From positions 868,001 through 932,000 of the forward strand of contig NZ_JAEUAO010000001.1 in assembly GCF_019511375.1 (NCBI RefSeq): a stretch of DNA of 64,000 bases, written 5' to 3'. Positions 51,694 through 61,229 of the stretch are shown one piece after another. The translations under genes were made by a program, and so were the position numbers. The DNA comes from Rhizobium herbae (GTDB lineage Bacteria > Pseudomonadota > Alphaproteobacteria > Rhizobiales > Rhizobiaceae). Numbering within the stretch: position 1 is the stretch's first letter; every line of letters begins with the position of its first letter. Below the pieces are notes generated by a model. It did not search any database. It saw only the letters and a program-made list of their open reading frames with translations, and was not told where the DNA came from.

Positions 51694-52517
51694 GATTGAG
51701 CTCCATTCCAATCAGTGCATGGGTCGGCATCGCCGGCATCACGCTGGCTCTGTTCTGCGCCCTCTTCGCCCCCTGGATCGCTCCCTACGGCGAACGTGAC
51801 GTGGTCGGCGATATCTGGCTGCCGATGGGCGGGGACTTCCCGCTAGGTACCGACAACCTGGGCCGCGATCTGCTTTCCCGCCTGATCTTCGGCGCCCGCA
51901 CGACGATCTTTGTCGCTCTGGCAGCAACGGTCATTTCCTTCTCGCTCGGCATGCTGCTGTCGTTTACCGCGGCCGTCACCGGCGGCTTCGTCGACCAGCT
52001 GTTCTCGCGTTTCAACGATCTGATGATGGCGATCCCGACCTTGATCTTTGCCCTGGTCGTCCTTGCCGTCCTGCCGCAACAGCTCTGGATCCTGATCCTC
52101 GTCATGGCCGTGCTCGACAGTACCCGTGTCTTCCGCATCGGTCGCGCCGTGGCGCTCGACGTCGCGGTGATGGAATTCGTCGAGGCGGCGCGGCTGCGCG
52201 GCGAAGGCACGAGCTGGATCATCTTCCGGGAAATCCTGCCCAACACCCTGTCGCCGCTTCTGGCGGAATTCGGCCTGCGCTTCGCATTCTCGATCCTGTT
52301 CCTGTCCACCCTCTCCTTCCTCGGCCTCGGCATCCAGCCGCCCGCCGCCGACTGGGGCGGCATGGTCAAGGACAACAAGGACGGCATCATCTTCGGCATC
52401 TCGGCAGCACTCGTGCCCGGCGGCGCGATTGCCGGCCTTGCCATCTGCGTCAACCTTGTCGTCGACTGGCTGATGAAGAGAACCTCGAGCCTCAAGGGAG
52501 GGCGCGGCGATGCCTGA
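51690..52517 (+). CDS. ABC transporter permease (DppC-like)
   Basis: A 275-residue membrane protein, PF00528 type, with PLGTDNLGRDLLSRLIFGAR and the EAA loop FVEAARLRGEGTSWIIFREILP. It overlaps the upstream permease by ATGA and the downstream ATPase by 8 bp. It forms the heterodimeric channel with the DppB-like protein. Confidence 0.92.
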   Translation: MRLSSIPISAWVGIAGITLALFCALFAPWIAPYGERDVVGDIWLPMGGDFPLGTDNLGRDLLSRLIFGARTTIFVALAATVISFSLGMLLSFTAAVTGGFVDQLFSRFNDLMMAIPTLIFALVVLAVLPQQLWILILVMAVLDSTRVFRIGRAVALDVAVMEFVEAARLRGEGTSWIIFREILPNTLSPLLAEFGLRFAFSILFLSTLSFLGLGIQPPAADWGGMVKDNKDGIIFGISAALVPGGAIAGLAICVNLVVDWLMKRTSSLKGGRGDA

Positions 52518-54141
52518 TCTGCTTTCCGTCAAGAACCTGAAGATCGAGGCCACCAGCTATCCGCCGGGCGAGCCCCCGAAAACGGTAACTCTGGTCGAAA
52601 ACGTCTCCTTCGATCTGCAAAAAGGCAAGGTGCTGGGCCTCATCGGCGAAAGCGGCGCCGGCAAATCGACCATCGGGCTTTCGGCGCTCGCCTATGGCCG
52701 CGGCGGCGCGGTCATCACCGGCGGTCAGGTGCTGCTCAACGGCAAGGATATCCTGACGCTCGGTCGCGACGGCGTTCGCACCATCCGCGGCTGCAAGGTC
52801 TGCTATGTCGCGCAGTCGGCAGCCGCCGCCTTCAACCCCGCCCACAAGCTCGGCGAGCAGGTGATCGAGGCCGCTCTGCGCCACAAGATCATGAGCCGCC
52901 CCGAGGCGGAAAAACGCGCGCTCTATCTCTTCAAGGTGCTCGGCCTTCCCAACCCCGAGACCTTCGGCGACCGCTATCCGCATCAGGTCTCCGGTGGCCA
53001 GCTGCAGCGCGCCATGACAGCCATGGCCCTCTGCCCGAACCCGGAGCTGATCGTCTTCGACGAACCGACCACGGCGCTCGACGTCACCACCCAGATCGAC
53101 GTGCTGGCGGCGATCAAGCATGCGATCGAGGAAACGCATACGGCTGCCCTCTACATCACCCACGATCTCGCCGTCGTCGCCCAGATCTCCGACGACATCA
53201 TGGTGCTGCGCCACGGCAAGACCGTCGAATACGGCACCACCAAGCAGATCATCGAAGCCCCGAACCAGGACTATACGCGCGCCCTGGTCAGCGTCCGCCA
53301 GACCAAGCGCGAGGAAGCCCGCGACCAGAGCAACACGTTGCTCAAGATCGAGCATGTCAGTGCCGGCTATGCCAACGGCTTCAAGGTGCTGCATGACGTG
53401 TCGATGCATCTGCCCAAGGGCCAGACGCTGGCGATCGTCGGCGAAAGCGGTTCCGGCAAATCGACGCTGGCCCGCGTCATCACCGGGCTGCTGCCGCCGT
53501 CGGACGGCAAGATCACCTTCGACGGCAAGGAGCTTCCAAGGGCGCTCAGCGGCCGTACCAAGGACGAACTTCGCCGCGTGCAGATGATCTACCAGATGGC
53601 CGATACGGCGATGAACCCGCGCCAGACGGTGCGCGACATCATCGGCCGGCCGATCTCCTTCTACTATGGCCTGCACGGGGCGAAGAAGACGGAGCGGGTC
53701 AGGCAACTGCTCGACCAGATCGAGATGGGCGACCGGTTCCTCGACCGCTACCCGGCCGAACTGTCCGGTGGCCAGAAGCAGCGAGTCGCGATCGCCCGGG
53801 CGCTGGCGGCAAAACCGGAACTCATCCTCTGCGATGAGCCAACCTCGGCGCTCGATCCGCTCGTGGCCGAGGGCATCCTGAATCTGCTTCTGAAGCTTCA
53901 GGAGGAAACCGCTGTTTCCTATGTCTTTATTACCCACGACATCGCCATTGTCCGGGCGATTGCGGATTCTGTCGCCGTCATGCATCGGGGCAAGCTCGTT
54001 CGGTTCGGGCCGAAATCCAAGGTCCTGTCACCGCCCTTCGACGACTACACCGATCTTCTCCTGAAATCCGTGCCGGAGATGGAACTCGGATGGCTGGAGA
54101 GGGTACTGACGACACGCAGGATGGAGAGCGCCGGGAATTGA
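52510..54141 (+). CDS. ABC transporter ATPase, DppD-DppF fusion
   Basis: A 543-residue protein with two complete ABC domains. The first has GESGAGKST, VSGGQLQRAM and VFDEPTTALD. The second has GESGSGKST, LSGGQKQRVAIARAL and LCDEPTSALD. It serves as both ATPase subunits of the peptide-type importer. The start overlaps the preceding permease gene, and the ORF ends the operon. No T-rich terminator was found downstream. Confidence 0.92.
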   Translation: MPDLLSVKNLKIEATSYPPGEPPKTVTLVENVSFDLQKGKVLGLIGESGAGKSTIGLSALAYGRGGAVITGGQVLLNGKDILTLGRDGVRTIRGCKVCYVAQSAAAAFNPAHKLGEQVIEAALRHKIMSRPEAEKRALYLFKVLGLPNPETFGDRYPHQVSGGQLQRAMTAMALCPNPELIVFDEPTTALDVTTQIDVLAAIKHAIEETHTAALYITHDLAVVAQISDDIMVLRHGKTVEYGTTKQIIEAPNQDYTRALVSVRQTKREEARDQSNTLLKIEHVSAGYANGFKVLHDVSMHLPKGQTLAIVGESGSGKSTLARVITGLLPPSDGKITFDGKELPRALSGRTKDELRRVQMIYQMADTAMNPRQTVRDIIGRPISFYYGLHGAKKTERVRQLLDQIEMGDRFLDRYPAELSGGQKQRVAIARALAAKPELILCDEPTSALDPLVAEGILNLLLKLQEETAVSYVFITHDIAIVRAIADSVAVMHRGKLVRFGPKSKVLSPPFDDYTDLLLKSVPEMELGWLERVLTTRRMESAGN

Positions 54142-54191
54142 ACCTTCGCGACACAAGTGCAGCCCGAAGCCGACTGGCTCGGGCTGCGATC

Positions 54192-54527
54192 TCATTTCCC
54201 CGTGCAGGTCACATCGCCCAGCCGTTGCGCGGCCTCGCCCTCCAACGCGACGGTTGGATCGCCTTTCGCGGCACAATCACCCTTGGCGCCTGCACCGGAG
54301 CGGAAATGCACGACCGGCTGCCCTTCGATGGAGAAGCTCGGTACGATTTCGTAAAGTTCGGGCGGGCAATTCACGACGTCGGACAGCCTGAGCGCCGGCT
54401 GTCCGCCTATGGTGACGCTGGTCGCGCCAGAAAGCGCACAGGATGGCAAGAGCACGACCTGATCGGCGGCAACAGGCCCCGCCAGCACCAGGATCAAAAC
54501 GCCGGCGACAACATTTCTTCCTAGCAT
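54192..54527 (-). CDS. Exported PAAR-like protein
   Basis: A 111-residue protein with an N-terminal signal peptide (GVLILVLAGPVAAD). The mature part resembles a PAAR-type beta-repeat: VTIGGQPALRLSDVVNCPP and GDPTVALEGEAAQRLGDVTC. Four Cys are spread through the mature chain. PAAR proteins usually tip type VI secretion spikes, but those lack signal peptides and no T6SS genes are here, so this is probably a periplasmic or secreted variant. The ribosome site AGGA is 6 nt before the ATG at 54527. The 785-codon frame running leftward into this gene is antisense to the hydrolase gene and is not real. Confidence 0.7.
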   Translation of the reverse strand: MLGRNVVAGVLILVLAGPVAADQVVLLPSCALSGATSVTIGGQPALRLSDVVNCPPELYEIVPSFSIEGQPVVHFRSGAGAKGDCAAKGDPTVALEGEAAQRLGDVTCTGK

Positions 54528-54587
54528 CATCGTCCTTTCGCGACGTTGGTGACATGACCCGCAGTAGCATGAAGAAAAGATATGCAT

Positions 54588-56588
54588 ATGACCACAGGCA
54601 ATTTCACCGTCGTCGAGAACCAATGGATCATGCTGAAGGACGGCACGCGGATGGCCGCGCGCATCTGGATGCCGGAGGGCGCCGACAGCAATCCGGTTCC
54701 GGCGGTCTTGGAGTACCTGCCCTATCGCAAGCGTGACGGCACCAGCCCGCGCGACGAATCCACCTACCCGGTATTTGCTGCTGCGGGCATCGCCGGCGTC
54801 CGCGTCGATATCCGCGGTTCCGGCGAATCCGATGGCGTGATCGACGGCGAATACACGCCGCGTGAACTCGCCGACGGCTGCGAGCTGATCGCCTGGATCG
54901 CCGCCCAACCCTGGTCCAACGGCAAAGTCGGCATGATGGGCATCTCCTGGGGCGGCTTCAACTGCCTGCAGGTCGCAGCCCTTAAACCGCCGGCACTGAA
55001 AGCGGTGATCTCGATCGCCTCGACGGTCGACCGTTACAACGACGACATCCACTACAAGGATGGCACGCATCTTTCCGCGCAACTCTCCTGGGCGGCGACA
55101 ATGCTCGCCTACCAGTCGCGCTCGCCCGATCCCGCGCTCGTTGGCGACAGGTGGAAGGAGATGTGGCTGGAACGGCTGGAAAACGAACCCTTCTTCATGG
55201 AGGAATGGCTCGAACACCAGCGCCGTGACGACTTCTGGAAACACGGGTCGATTTGCGAGAATTTTGACGGCTTCCCGGTCCCGGCCATGGTCATCGCCGG
55301 CTGGGCAGACGGCTATCGCAATACGCCGATGAAGGCAGCGGAAGGCATGGGCGACCGCGTGAAAGCGCTCATCGGTCCCTGGGTGCACAAATACCCGCAC
55401 TTTGCCTGGCCGAAGCCGCGCGCCGATTTTCATGGCGAAGCGATTGCCTGGTGGAACCGCTGGCTGCGTGACGAGGATACCGGCGTCGAAAACCTGCCCC
55501 AGATGCGCGCCTTCATCCTCGACGGTCCGAAGCCTGCACTGCGGCGCGATAGCGAGCCAGGCTTCTGGATTGCCAAGGAGACATGGCAGCCGCCGGAAAT
55601 GCAGTGCTTCTACGTCGACCAGTTCGGCAGCCTGCAGGAAGGCATGCCGATCGCCGGCGCCCACGACCACAACGCCTATCTGAGATCGCCGCTCGATACC
55701 GGCACCGCCGCCGGCGAATGGTTTACGCTGAAACCGGACGCAGAAATGGCGGGCGACCAGCGGATAGACGATGCCGGCTCGCTCACTTTCGAGACTGCGC
55801 CGCTGACGCATGCGGTCGACTATCTCGGCCAGCCCGTGCTGACCGTCGAACTGGCTTGCGATGGCGATTGGGCAAACCTCATCGCCCGCCTTGTCGATGT
55901 CCATCCGGACGGGACGGCAACCCGCGTCACCTTTGGCGTCCTCAACCTTGCCCACCGCGACGGTTACGCCGAGCCGAAGCCGATGGAGAGGGGCAAGAAG
56001 ACGCAGATCAGGCTGGTACTCGACGCCTGCGGTTACCGCTTCGGCGAAGGCCACCGCATCCGCCTGTCGCTCTCGACATCCTATTGGCCGATGGTGCTGC
56101 CCGCCCCATCCGATCCGGGGCTGACGTTCGATCTCGCCTCGCTCGGGCTCGCCCTGCCAAAGCTGGGTGACCATCAGGTCATCACCATGCCGGAGCCGGC
56201 AAATCCTGATCCGCTGCCGAAATATATCGAGCTTGCGCCCGGCAAGACCAGCCGCCGCGTCGAGCGCGACATGACGGCGGGCGAGACACGCTACCATATC
56301 TACGAGGATACCGGCCTGTTCGAACATCCGGGTACCGGCTTCGCCACGCAGGACATTCGCGACGAGACCTGGACCATCGCCACGGACGCCCCTCTGTCGA
56401 TGACAGGGGTATCGACCTGGACCTGCATTGCCAGACGCGAAAATTGGTCTGTCAAGACCGTCTCGGTCTCGCGGATCGGCTGCACGGCAACCGAATGGCT
56501 GACATCCGCTTCGGTGACGGCTTTCGAAGGCGAAACGCAGATCTTCCAAAAGACCTTCGAGAAGCGCGTTCCCCGCGACTTCATGTAA
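54588..56588 (+). CDS. CocE/NonD-family hydrolase (X-Pro dipeptidyl peptidase-like)
   Basis: A 666-residue serine hydrolase. The alpha/beta domain has the nucleophile elbow GISWGG (Ser120), a later Asp in GWADGYRN and His in GPWVHKYPH. A C-terminal jelly-roll (PepX_C) domain follows from about residue 390. The family includes cocaine esterase, glutaryl-7-ACA acylase and X-Pro peptidases, all acting on esters or amides. No signal peptide is present. Another ATG lies two codons upstream. The substrate is unknown. Confidence 0.88.
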   Translation: MTTGNFTVVENQWIMLKDGTRMAARIWMPEGADSNPVPAVLEYLPYRKRDGTSPRDESTYPVFAAAGIAGVRVDIRGSGESDGVIDGEYTPRELADGCELIAWIAAQPWSNGKVGMMGISWGGFNCLQVAALKPPALKAVISIASTVDRYNDDIHYKDGTHLSAQLSWAATMLAYQSRSPDPALVGDRWKEMWLERLENEPFFMEEWLEHQRRDDFWKHGSICENFDGFPVPAMVIAGWADGYRNTPMKAAEGMGDRVKALIGPWVHKYPHFAWPKPRADFHGEAIAWWNRWLRDEDTGVENLPQMRAFILDGPKPALRRDSEPGFWIAKETWQPPEMQCFYVDQFGSLQEGMPIAGAHDHNAYLRSPLDTGTAAGEWFTLKPDAEMAGDQRIDDAGSLTFETAPLTHAVDYLGQPVLTVELACDGDWANLIARLVDVHPDGTATRVTFGVLNLAHRDGYAEPKPMERGKKTQIRLVLDACGYRFGEGHRIRLSLSTSYWPMVLPAPSDPGLTFDLASLGLALPKLGDHQVITMPEPANPDPLPKYIELAPGKTSRRVERDMTAGETRYHIYEDTGLFEHPGTGFATQDIRDETWTIATDAPLSMTGVSTWTCIARRENWSVKTVSVSRIGCTATEWLTSASVTAFEGETQIFQKTFEKRVPRDFM

Positions 56589-56591
56589 CCG

Positions 56592-56993
56592 TCAGACAGG
56601 CCTGACTTCGGCCAAGACGGCAAGCGCCCGTTGCCCGTCTGCGGCCGGCACGAAAATGTGGTCGTGGTAATAGGCCGCAACCACGTTTGCGCTGATGCCA
56701 TGCCGCGTCAGCGCAGTCGCGACCGCCGCGGTCAGGCCAACCGCCTCGAGCGCCGAATGGACCGTCAGCGTGATGCAGCGCAGCACCGGCCCATAAGGCA
56801 GGCCGGCGCTGTCGGCCACGGTGCGCTCGAGGATAAGCGTTATCCCTTCATCCTCGCGGAAGAAGCCGAACGGCGACAGCGACAGCCAGTCCCCCGCTTC
56901 CCCACCCGCCACCGCGCAATAGACATATTCTGCGGGACGCAGGTCCGGGCGCATGTCGCGCAAGAGCACGTCGAGATCGGTAATAGCCGTCAT
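56592..56993 (-). CDS. ACT domain-containing protein
   Basis: A 133-residue protein of the COG3602 type, with two ACT-like beta-alpha-beta units (MRPDLRPAEYVYCAVAGG, then ALEAVGLTAAVATALTRHGI). ACT domains bind amino acids or other small ligands. No enzyme domain is attached, so it may be a standalone sensor. It is convergent with the hydrolase gene (3 bp gap). The start is uncertain: an ATG at 56993 directly follows GGAGG, and a TTG three codons upstream has better spacing from AAGGA. Confidence 0.75.
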   Translation of the reverse strand: MTAITDLDVLLRDMRPDLRPAEYVYCAVAGGEAGDWLSLSPFGFFREDEGITLILERTVADSAGLPYGPVLRCITLTVHSALEAVGLTAAVATALTRHGISANVVAAYYHDHIFVPAADGQRALAVLAEVRPV

Positions 56994-57190
56994 ATCCTCC
57001 AATCCATTCCTTCTGACATCACACGAGCGTGTAGCGCTGCGGCCGGCTTCTCACTTTGGCGTTACGCACGCATTTGCGATTTGACCCGCGAAGGAGCGTC
57101 AGGCCAGAGTTGGCTCATGAAGCAATGGCCCATGTCGCCGGATTGAGCCCGTGGACCACATTGCGGCCGCAGTGAAACAGGAGGAATGCC

Positions 57191-57931
57191 ATGCCGTCCA
57201 TCAAAACACAAACCGGCTCTCGAAAGCCCGGACGCTCCGTCGTGCTCGGCCTTGGCGCAACCGCGATCGCCGCGGCACTCTTCGCCATGTCCTCGACTTT
57301 CAGCAACGCCGCCGAAGAAGCCGTCGTCATTCCTCCTCCCGCCATTGACGAAACGGCCAGCGCTACCACCGAAAAGGCCGTCTTCGCCGGGGGCTGCTTC
57401 TGGGGCGTGCAGGGTGTCTTCCAGCATGTGAAGGGCGTGAAGAACGCCGTCTCCGGCTATTCCGGCGGCACGAAGGAGACGGCTGTCTACGAAACGGTCA
57501 GCAATGGCAATACAGGTCACGCCGAGTCAGTCGAGATCACCTACAATCGGAAAGAGGTCACCTACGGTCAGCTGCTGCAGATCTTTTTCTCGGTGGCACA
57601 CAATCCGACGCAATTGAACTATCAGGGCCCAGATCACGGCCCGCAGTACCGCTCGGAAATTTTTGCCACCAATGGCGAGCAGAAGAAGATCGCGCAAAGC
57701 TATATCGCGCAGCTCGACAAGGCGGGGGTGTTCGGCGAACCGGTCGTCACCAAGGTATCGGACATGACCGCCTTCTATCCGGCCGAGGAATATCATCAGG
57801 ACTTCCTGACGCTCAATCCGACCTATCCCTACATCGTCTACAACGACCTGCCGAAGATCGAGAACCTCAAGGCGCTGTTCCCGGCGAAATTCAGTGCCGA
57901 GCCGGTTCTGGTCCGCAAGGCCAAGGGGTGA
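57191..57931 (+). CDS. msrA: Peptide-methionine (S)-S-oxide reductase, exported
   Basis: A 246-residue MsrA. The catalytic GCFWG is at 68-72 (Cys69), with VSGYSGG, NTGHAESVE and HNPTQLNYQGPDHGPQYRS in the standard order. An N-terminal signal or anchor (GLGATAIAAALFAM) and a low-complexity linker precede the enzyme domain, so repair of oxidised Met in envelope proteins is expected. AGGAGG lies 7 nt before the ATG. No msrB gene is adjacent. The stop codon abuts the convergent hydrolase stop. Confidence 0.95.
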   Translation: MPSIKTQTGSRKPGRSVVLGLGATAIAAALFAMSSTFSNAAEEAVVIPPPAIDETASATTEKAVFAGGCFWGVQGVFQHVKGVKNAVSGYSGGTKETAVYETVSNGNTGHAESVEITYNRKEVTYGQLLQIFFSVAHNPTQLNYQGPDHGPQYRSEIFATNGEQKKIAQSYIAQLDKAGVFGEPVVTKVSDMTAFYPAEEYHQDFLTLNPTYPYIVYNDLPKIENLKALFPAKFSAEPVLVRKAKG

Positions 57932-58855
57932 TCAGAGCGCTCCCGCGAGGACATTGACACCCCGACAGAGATGCAAAAAGCCTTCCCGCGCGCCTTCGCT
58001 CATGTGACGGGCGCGCAGCCATGCATGGATCATCTGCGGCTCGTTACGATAGGTGACATTGACGCCGGCGGCGATCAGGCGCTGAGCGTAGACTGCAGCG
58101 TCGTCGCGCAAGGGATCGAAATGCGCCGAGGTGATATAGGCCGGCGGCAAACCGGAGAGGTCGGCGGCTTTCAGCGGATGGGCAAAGGCGTTCTCCGCCG
58201 GCGCCTTCAGCACCTCGCGGTAGTAGAGGACATCCGCCGTCGACAGGCCCGGCGCCTCGGCCATTTCGGCATAGGAGCCCGACGTCAGGTCACCACCGAG
58301 CCCCGGATAGATCAGCACCTGCCCGACAATTCCGGTGATTGCCGCCGCCTTCGCCTTGAGCACGATGCCCGCCGCCAGATTGCCGCCGGCGCTGTCTCCC
58401 ACAACGACCAGCGGCCGGCCATCGGCGAGAAGCCATGTCAGCACCTCGAAACAATCGTCGAAGGCGGCCGGCCAGATATGCTCCGGCGCCAGCCGGTAGT
58501 CGACGGCTACCAGTTCGGCCCGCGCCGCATGCGCAATCTCCGCACAGATGGCGTCATGGCTTTCCAGGGAACCGACCACGAAGCCGCCGCCATGGATGTA
58601 GAAGACCCGCGTCCGGGTTGCGATGTCCGCCGGCCGGTACCGGCGTATCGGAATGCGGTCGCCAACCAAGTCATCGTGCCGTGTGAGCCCCTCCGGCGAC
58701 GGCGCATCGAACTCGGCGCACAGCGCATCGTACCACGCACGCTGCTGCTCAATCGGCGCATCCACAGCGTCAGCCGGATAAAATTCTTCGCAGCGCTTGT
58801 GGAAGGCAAGAATGCCGGACTCGGAAGGGAAAGGCTTTGGCTGCATCTTATCCAC
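57932..58855 (-). CDS. Alpha/beta hydrolase, hormone-sensitive-lipase type
   Basis: A 307-residue cytosolic esterase. The HSL oxyanion motif HGGGF is at 88-92, the nucleophile is in GDSAGG (153-158), and DPLRDD plus a late His (QMIHAWL) complete the triad. It stands alone, convergent with msrA and divergent from the LysR gene. Start is GTG at 58855 or ATG three codons in; neither has a strong ribosome site. Confidence 0.88.
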   Translation of the reverse strand: MDKMQPKPFPSESGILAFHKRCEEFYPADAVDAPIEQQRAWYDALCAEFDAPSPEGLTRHDDLVGDRIPIRRYRPADIATRTRVFYIHGGGFVVGSLESHDAICAEIAHAARAELVAVDYRLAPEHIWPAAFDDCFEVLTWLLADGRPLVVVGDSAGGNLAAGIVLKAKAAAITGIVGQVLIYPGLGGDLTSGSYAEMAEAPGLSTADVLYYREVLKAPAENAFAHPLKAADLSGLPPAYITSAHFDPLRDDAAVYAQRLIAAGVNVTYRNEPQMIHAWLRARHMSEGAREGFLHLCRGVNVLAGAL

Positions 58856-59009
58856 GATCTTCTGCTGCTCTTAATATCAAACCTATCAAAACCCTTTAAG
58901 CGCGCTATCCGAAAACCGGCATATTGGATCGCTTCTCATGTCAGTCCCATCAAAGGCCGGCATCGCAATCCACCTTGCCATCACCCCCTCGTCCTGTGTT
59001 AGCTGCGTC

Positions 59010-59921
59010 ATGGCCTTCACACTCCGTCAGCTCCAATATTTCGTCGGCGTCGCCGAACAGGGCTCCATCACCCGGGCGGCGCAGAACCTGTCGATCTCGC
59101 AATCCTCGATCACCGAAGCCATCAAGGAACTGGAGACTGACCTGGGCGTCGAACTGTTCGAGCGCCACCCGCGCGGGCTGCACATCACCCATAACGGCCA
59201 CCAGTTCCTGCGTCATGCGACCAAGATCCTTGCCGGCGTGTCCGATGCGCGGCGCTCGTTTTCGCAGGAGCGGGTCGAGCGCACCGGCGGCAAGCTCAAT
59301 CTCGGGGTGACCTCGCTCGTTGCCGGCTACGTTCTCTCCGATCTCCTTGCCCGCTATCGCCGCGCCTGTCCGGAAGTGGAGGTCAGTGCCATCGAGGACA
59401 ACGGCTCCTATCTCGAACATCTGCTGGTCGGCGGCGAGCTCGATGTCGCCGTCATGGTCATTTCCAATTTGCGCGACCGCATGGCGCTGCAGGCGGAAAT
59501 CATCGAGACGTCCGCCTACCGTCTCTGGCTGCCGCTCGGTCATCCGCTGGTTTCCGCCGATATCATTTCCGTTGCCGATATCGCCAAGGAGCCGCTGATC
59601 ATGCTGACAGTCGACGAAATCGAGGAGAATACCGGCAAGCTTTTGACCGCGCTCGGCGCACGTCCTCATGTCGCCTTCCGCACCCGCTCGGTTGAGGCCG
59701 TGCGCAGCCTGGTCGCCACCGGCGCCGGCATCGCGCTCCTGCCCGATCTCGTCTACCGGCCCTGGTCGCTGGAAGGCGACCGGATCGAAAGCCGGGACGT
59801 CTCTGGCGCGCTCCCCGTGGTTCAGGTCGGCATGGTCTGGCGCAAGGGATCCGGGTTGCCGCAGTCGGCCAAGGACTTCATCGGGGTTGCAGAGGCCTTG
59901 CGCAGCGGCAGGTCTCGCTAA
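59010..59921 (+). CDS. LysR-family transcriptional regulator
   Basis: A 303-residue regulator with the N-terminal HTH (LRQLQYFVGVAEQGSITRAA, SQSSITEAIKELE) and a type 2 periplasmic-binding effector domain. It is 129 bp upstream of a PotD-type binding-protein gene on the same strand and probably controls that importer. The start at 59010 begins the HTH directly; the frame is open 24 codons further upstream. Confidence 0.9.
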   Translation: MAFTLRQLQYFVGVAEQGSITRAAQNLSISQSSITEAIKELETDLGVELFERHPRGLHITHNGHQFLRHATKILAGVSDARRSFSQERVERTGGKLNLGVTSLVAGYVLSDLLARYRRACPEVEVSAIEDNGSYLEHLLVGGELDVAVMVISNLRDRMALQAEIIETSAYRLWLPLGHPLVSADIISVADIAKEPLIMLTVDEIEENTGKLLTALGARPHVAFRTRSVEAVRSLVATGAGIALLPDLVYRPWSLEGDRIESRDVSGALPVVQVGMVWRKGSGLPQSAKDFIGVAEALRSGRSR

Positions 59922-59931
59922 AGTCGATCGA

Positions 59932-59948
59932 TATCGGGAAAACCGATA
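59932..59948. promoter_or_regulatory. Operator-like palindrome before the importer operon
   Basis: TATCGG-GAAAA-CCGATA is a perfect 6-bp inverted repeat with a 5-bp centre, just after the LysR stop codon and 102 bp before the binding-protein start. It has the T...A-ended interrupted symmetry expected of LysR sites. Confidence 0.45.
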
Positions 59949-60050
59949 GAAACATTCTGATTAATGAATTTGCGAAAGCGGCAAAATAGAGGCACCTTTT
60001 CTTCTGGGAACAGAACCGTGAAAAACACGGACCAAACCGGGAGATTAAAG

Positions 60051-61211
60051 ATGAAGCAGATTCTGAGATCCTGCACCGCGCTCACCCTTTCGCTCGCCTT
60101 CGCCACCCATTCCTTTGCGCAGGAGCCGCTGAAGGAACTCGGCAAGGGAGAAGGCGAACTGTCGATCGTCGCCTGGGCCGGCTATATCGAGCGCGGCGAG
60201 ACCGACAAGGCCTATGACTGGGTCACGGGCTTCGAAGAGAAGACCGGTTGCAAGGTCAGCGTCAAGACGGCCGCCACTTCCGATGAAATGGTTGCGCTGA
60301 TGAACGAAGGCGGCTTCGACCTCGTCACGGCGTCGGGCGACGCGTCGCTGCGGTTGGTTGCGGGCAAGCGTGTCCAGCCGATCAACACCGCCCTCATCCC
60401 GAGCTGGTCGACTATTGACGAGCGCCTGCAGAACGCCCCTTGGCACACGGTGAACGGCACCCACTATGGCACGCCCTATGTCTGGGGGCCGAACGTGTTG
60501 ATGTACAACACCGAGGCTTTCAAGGGCCAGGCGCCGAAGAGCTGGAACGTGGTGTTCGAAGAGATGACATTGCCGGACGGCAAGTCCAACAAGGGCCGCA
60601 TTCAGGCCTATGACGGTCCGATCCATGTGGCGGACGCCGCCAACTACCTGATGTTCCACAAGAAGGAACTCGGCATCAAGGACCCGTACGAACTGAATGA
60701 AGACCAGTACAAGGCCGCACTCGACCTGCTGCGCGTCCAGCGCACGCTGGCAAACCGCTACTGGCATGACGCGATGATCCAGATCGACGATTTCAAGAAC
60801 GAGGGCGTCGTTGCCTCCGGTTCCTGGCCGTTCCAGGTCAACCTGCTGAAAGCCGAAAAGCAGCCGATCGCCTCGGTCTTCCCGGAGGAGGGCACCACCG
60901 GATGGGCGGATACTACCATGCTGCATGCAGAGAGCGCCCACCCGAACTGCGCCTATATGTGGATGGAACACTCGCTGTCACCCAAGGTGCAGGGCGACGT
61001 TTCGGCCTGGTTCGGCACAGTTCCCTCGGTTCCGGCCGCCTGCAAGGGCAATGAACTGCTGACCGACGAAGGCTGTGCGGCCAACGGCTACAACGACTTC
61101 GAGAAGATCAAGTTCTGGAAGACGCCCGTTTCCAAATGCGAAAGCCAGGGCGAGTGCGTGCCCTATCACCGCTGGGTGTCGGACTACATCGGCGTCATTG
61201 GCGGCCGGTAA
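60051..61211 (+). CDS. ABC transporter substrate-binding protein, spermidine/putrescine type
   Basis: A 386-residue periplasmic protein with a Sec signal peptide (cleavage near SFAQEP). The mature part is PotD-like: LSIVAWAGYIERGETD at the start, MNEGGFDLVTASGDASLR, YVWGPNVLMYNTEAF, and a Cys-containing C-terminus (KCESQGECVPYHRW). GGGAG lies 7 nt before the ATG. It heads an operon with an ATPase and two permeases. The exact ligand is unknown. Confidence 0.92.
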   Translation: MKQILRSCTALTLSLAFATHSFAQEPLKELGKGEGELSIVAWAGYIERGETDKAYDWVTGFEEKTGCKVSVKTAATSDEMVALMNEGGFDLVTASGDASLRLVAGKRVQPINTALIPSWSTIDERLQNAPWHTVNGTHYGTPYVWGPNVLMYNTEAFKGQAPKSWNVVFEEMTLPDGKSNKGRIQAYDGPIHVADAANYLMFHKKELGIKDPYELNEDQYKAALDLLRVQRTLANRYWHDAMIQIDDFKNEGVVASGSWPFQVNLLKAEKQPIASVFPEEGTTGWADTTMLHAESAHPNCAYMWMEHSLSPKVQGDVSAWFGTVPSVPAACKGNELLTDEGCAANGYNDFEKIKFWKTPVSKCESQGECVPYHRWVSDYIGVIGGR

Positions 61212-61229
61212 AAGAGTATAATACTGAAT

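Noticed and set aside
54192..56549. 785-codon minus-strand ORF
   Set aside because: Most of it is antisense to the CocE-type hydrolase, which has clear domain motifs. Only the last 111 codons, with their own ribosome site and signal peptide, are kept as a gene.
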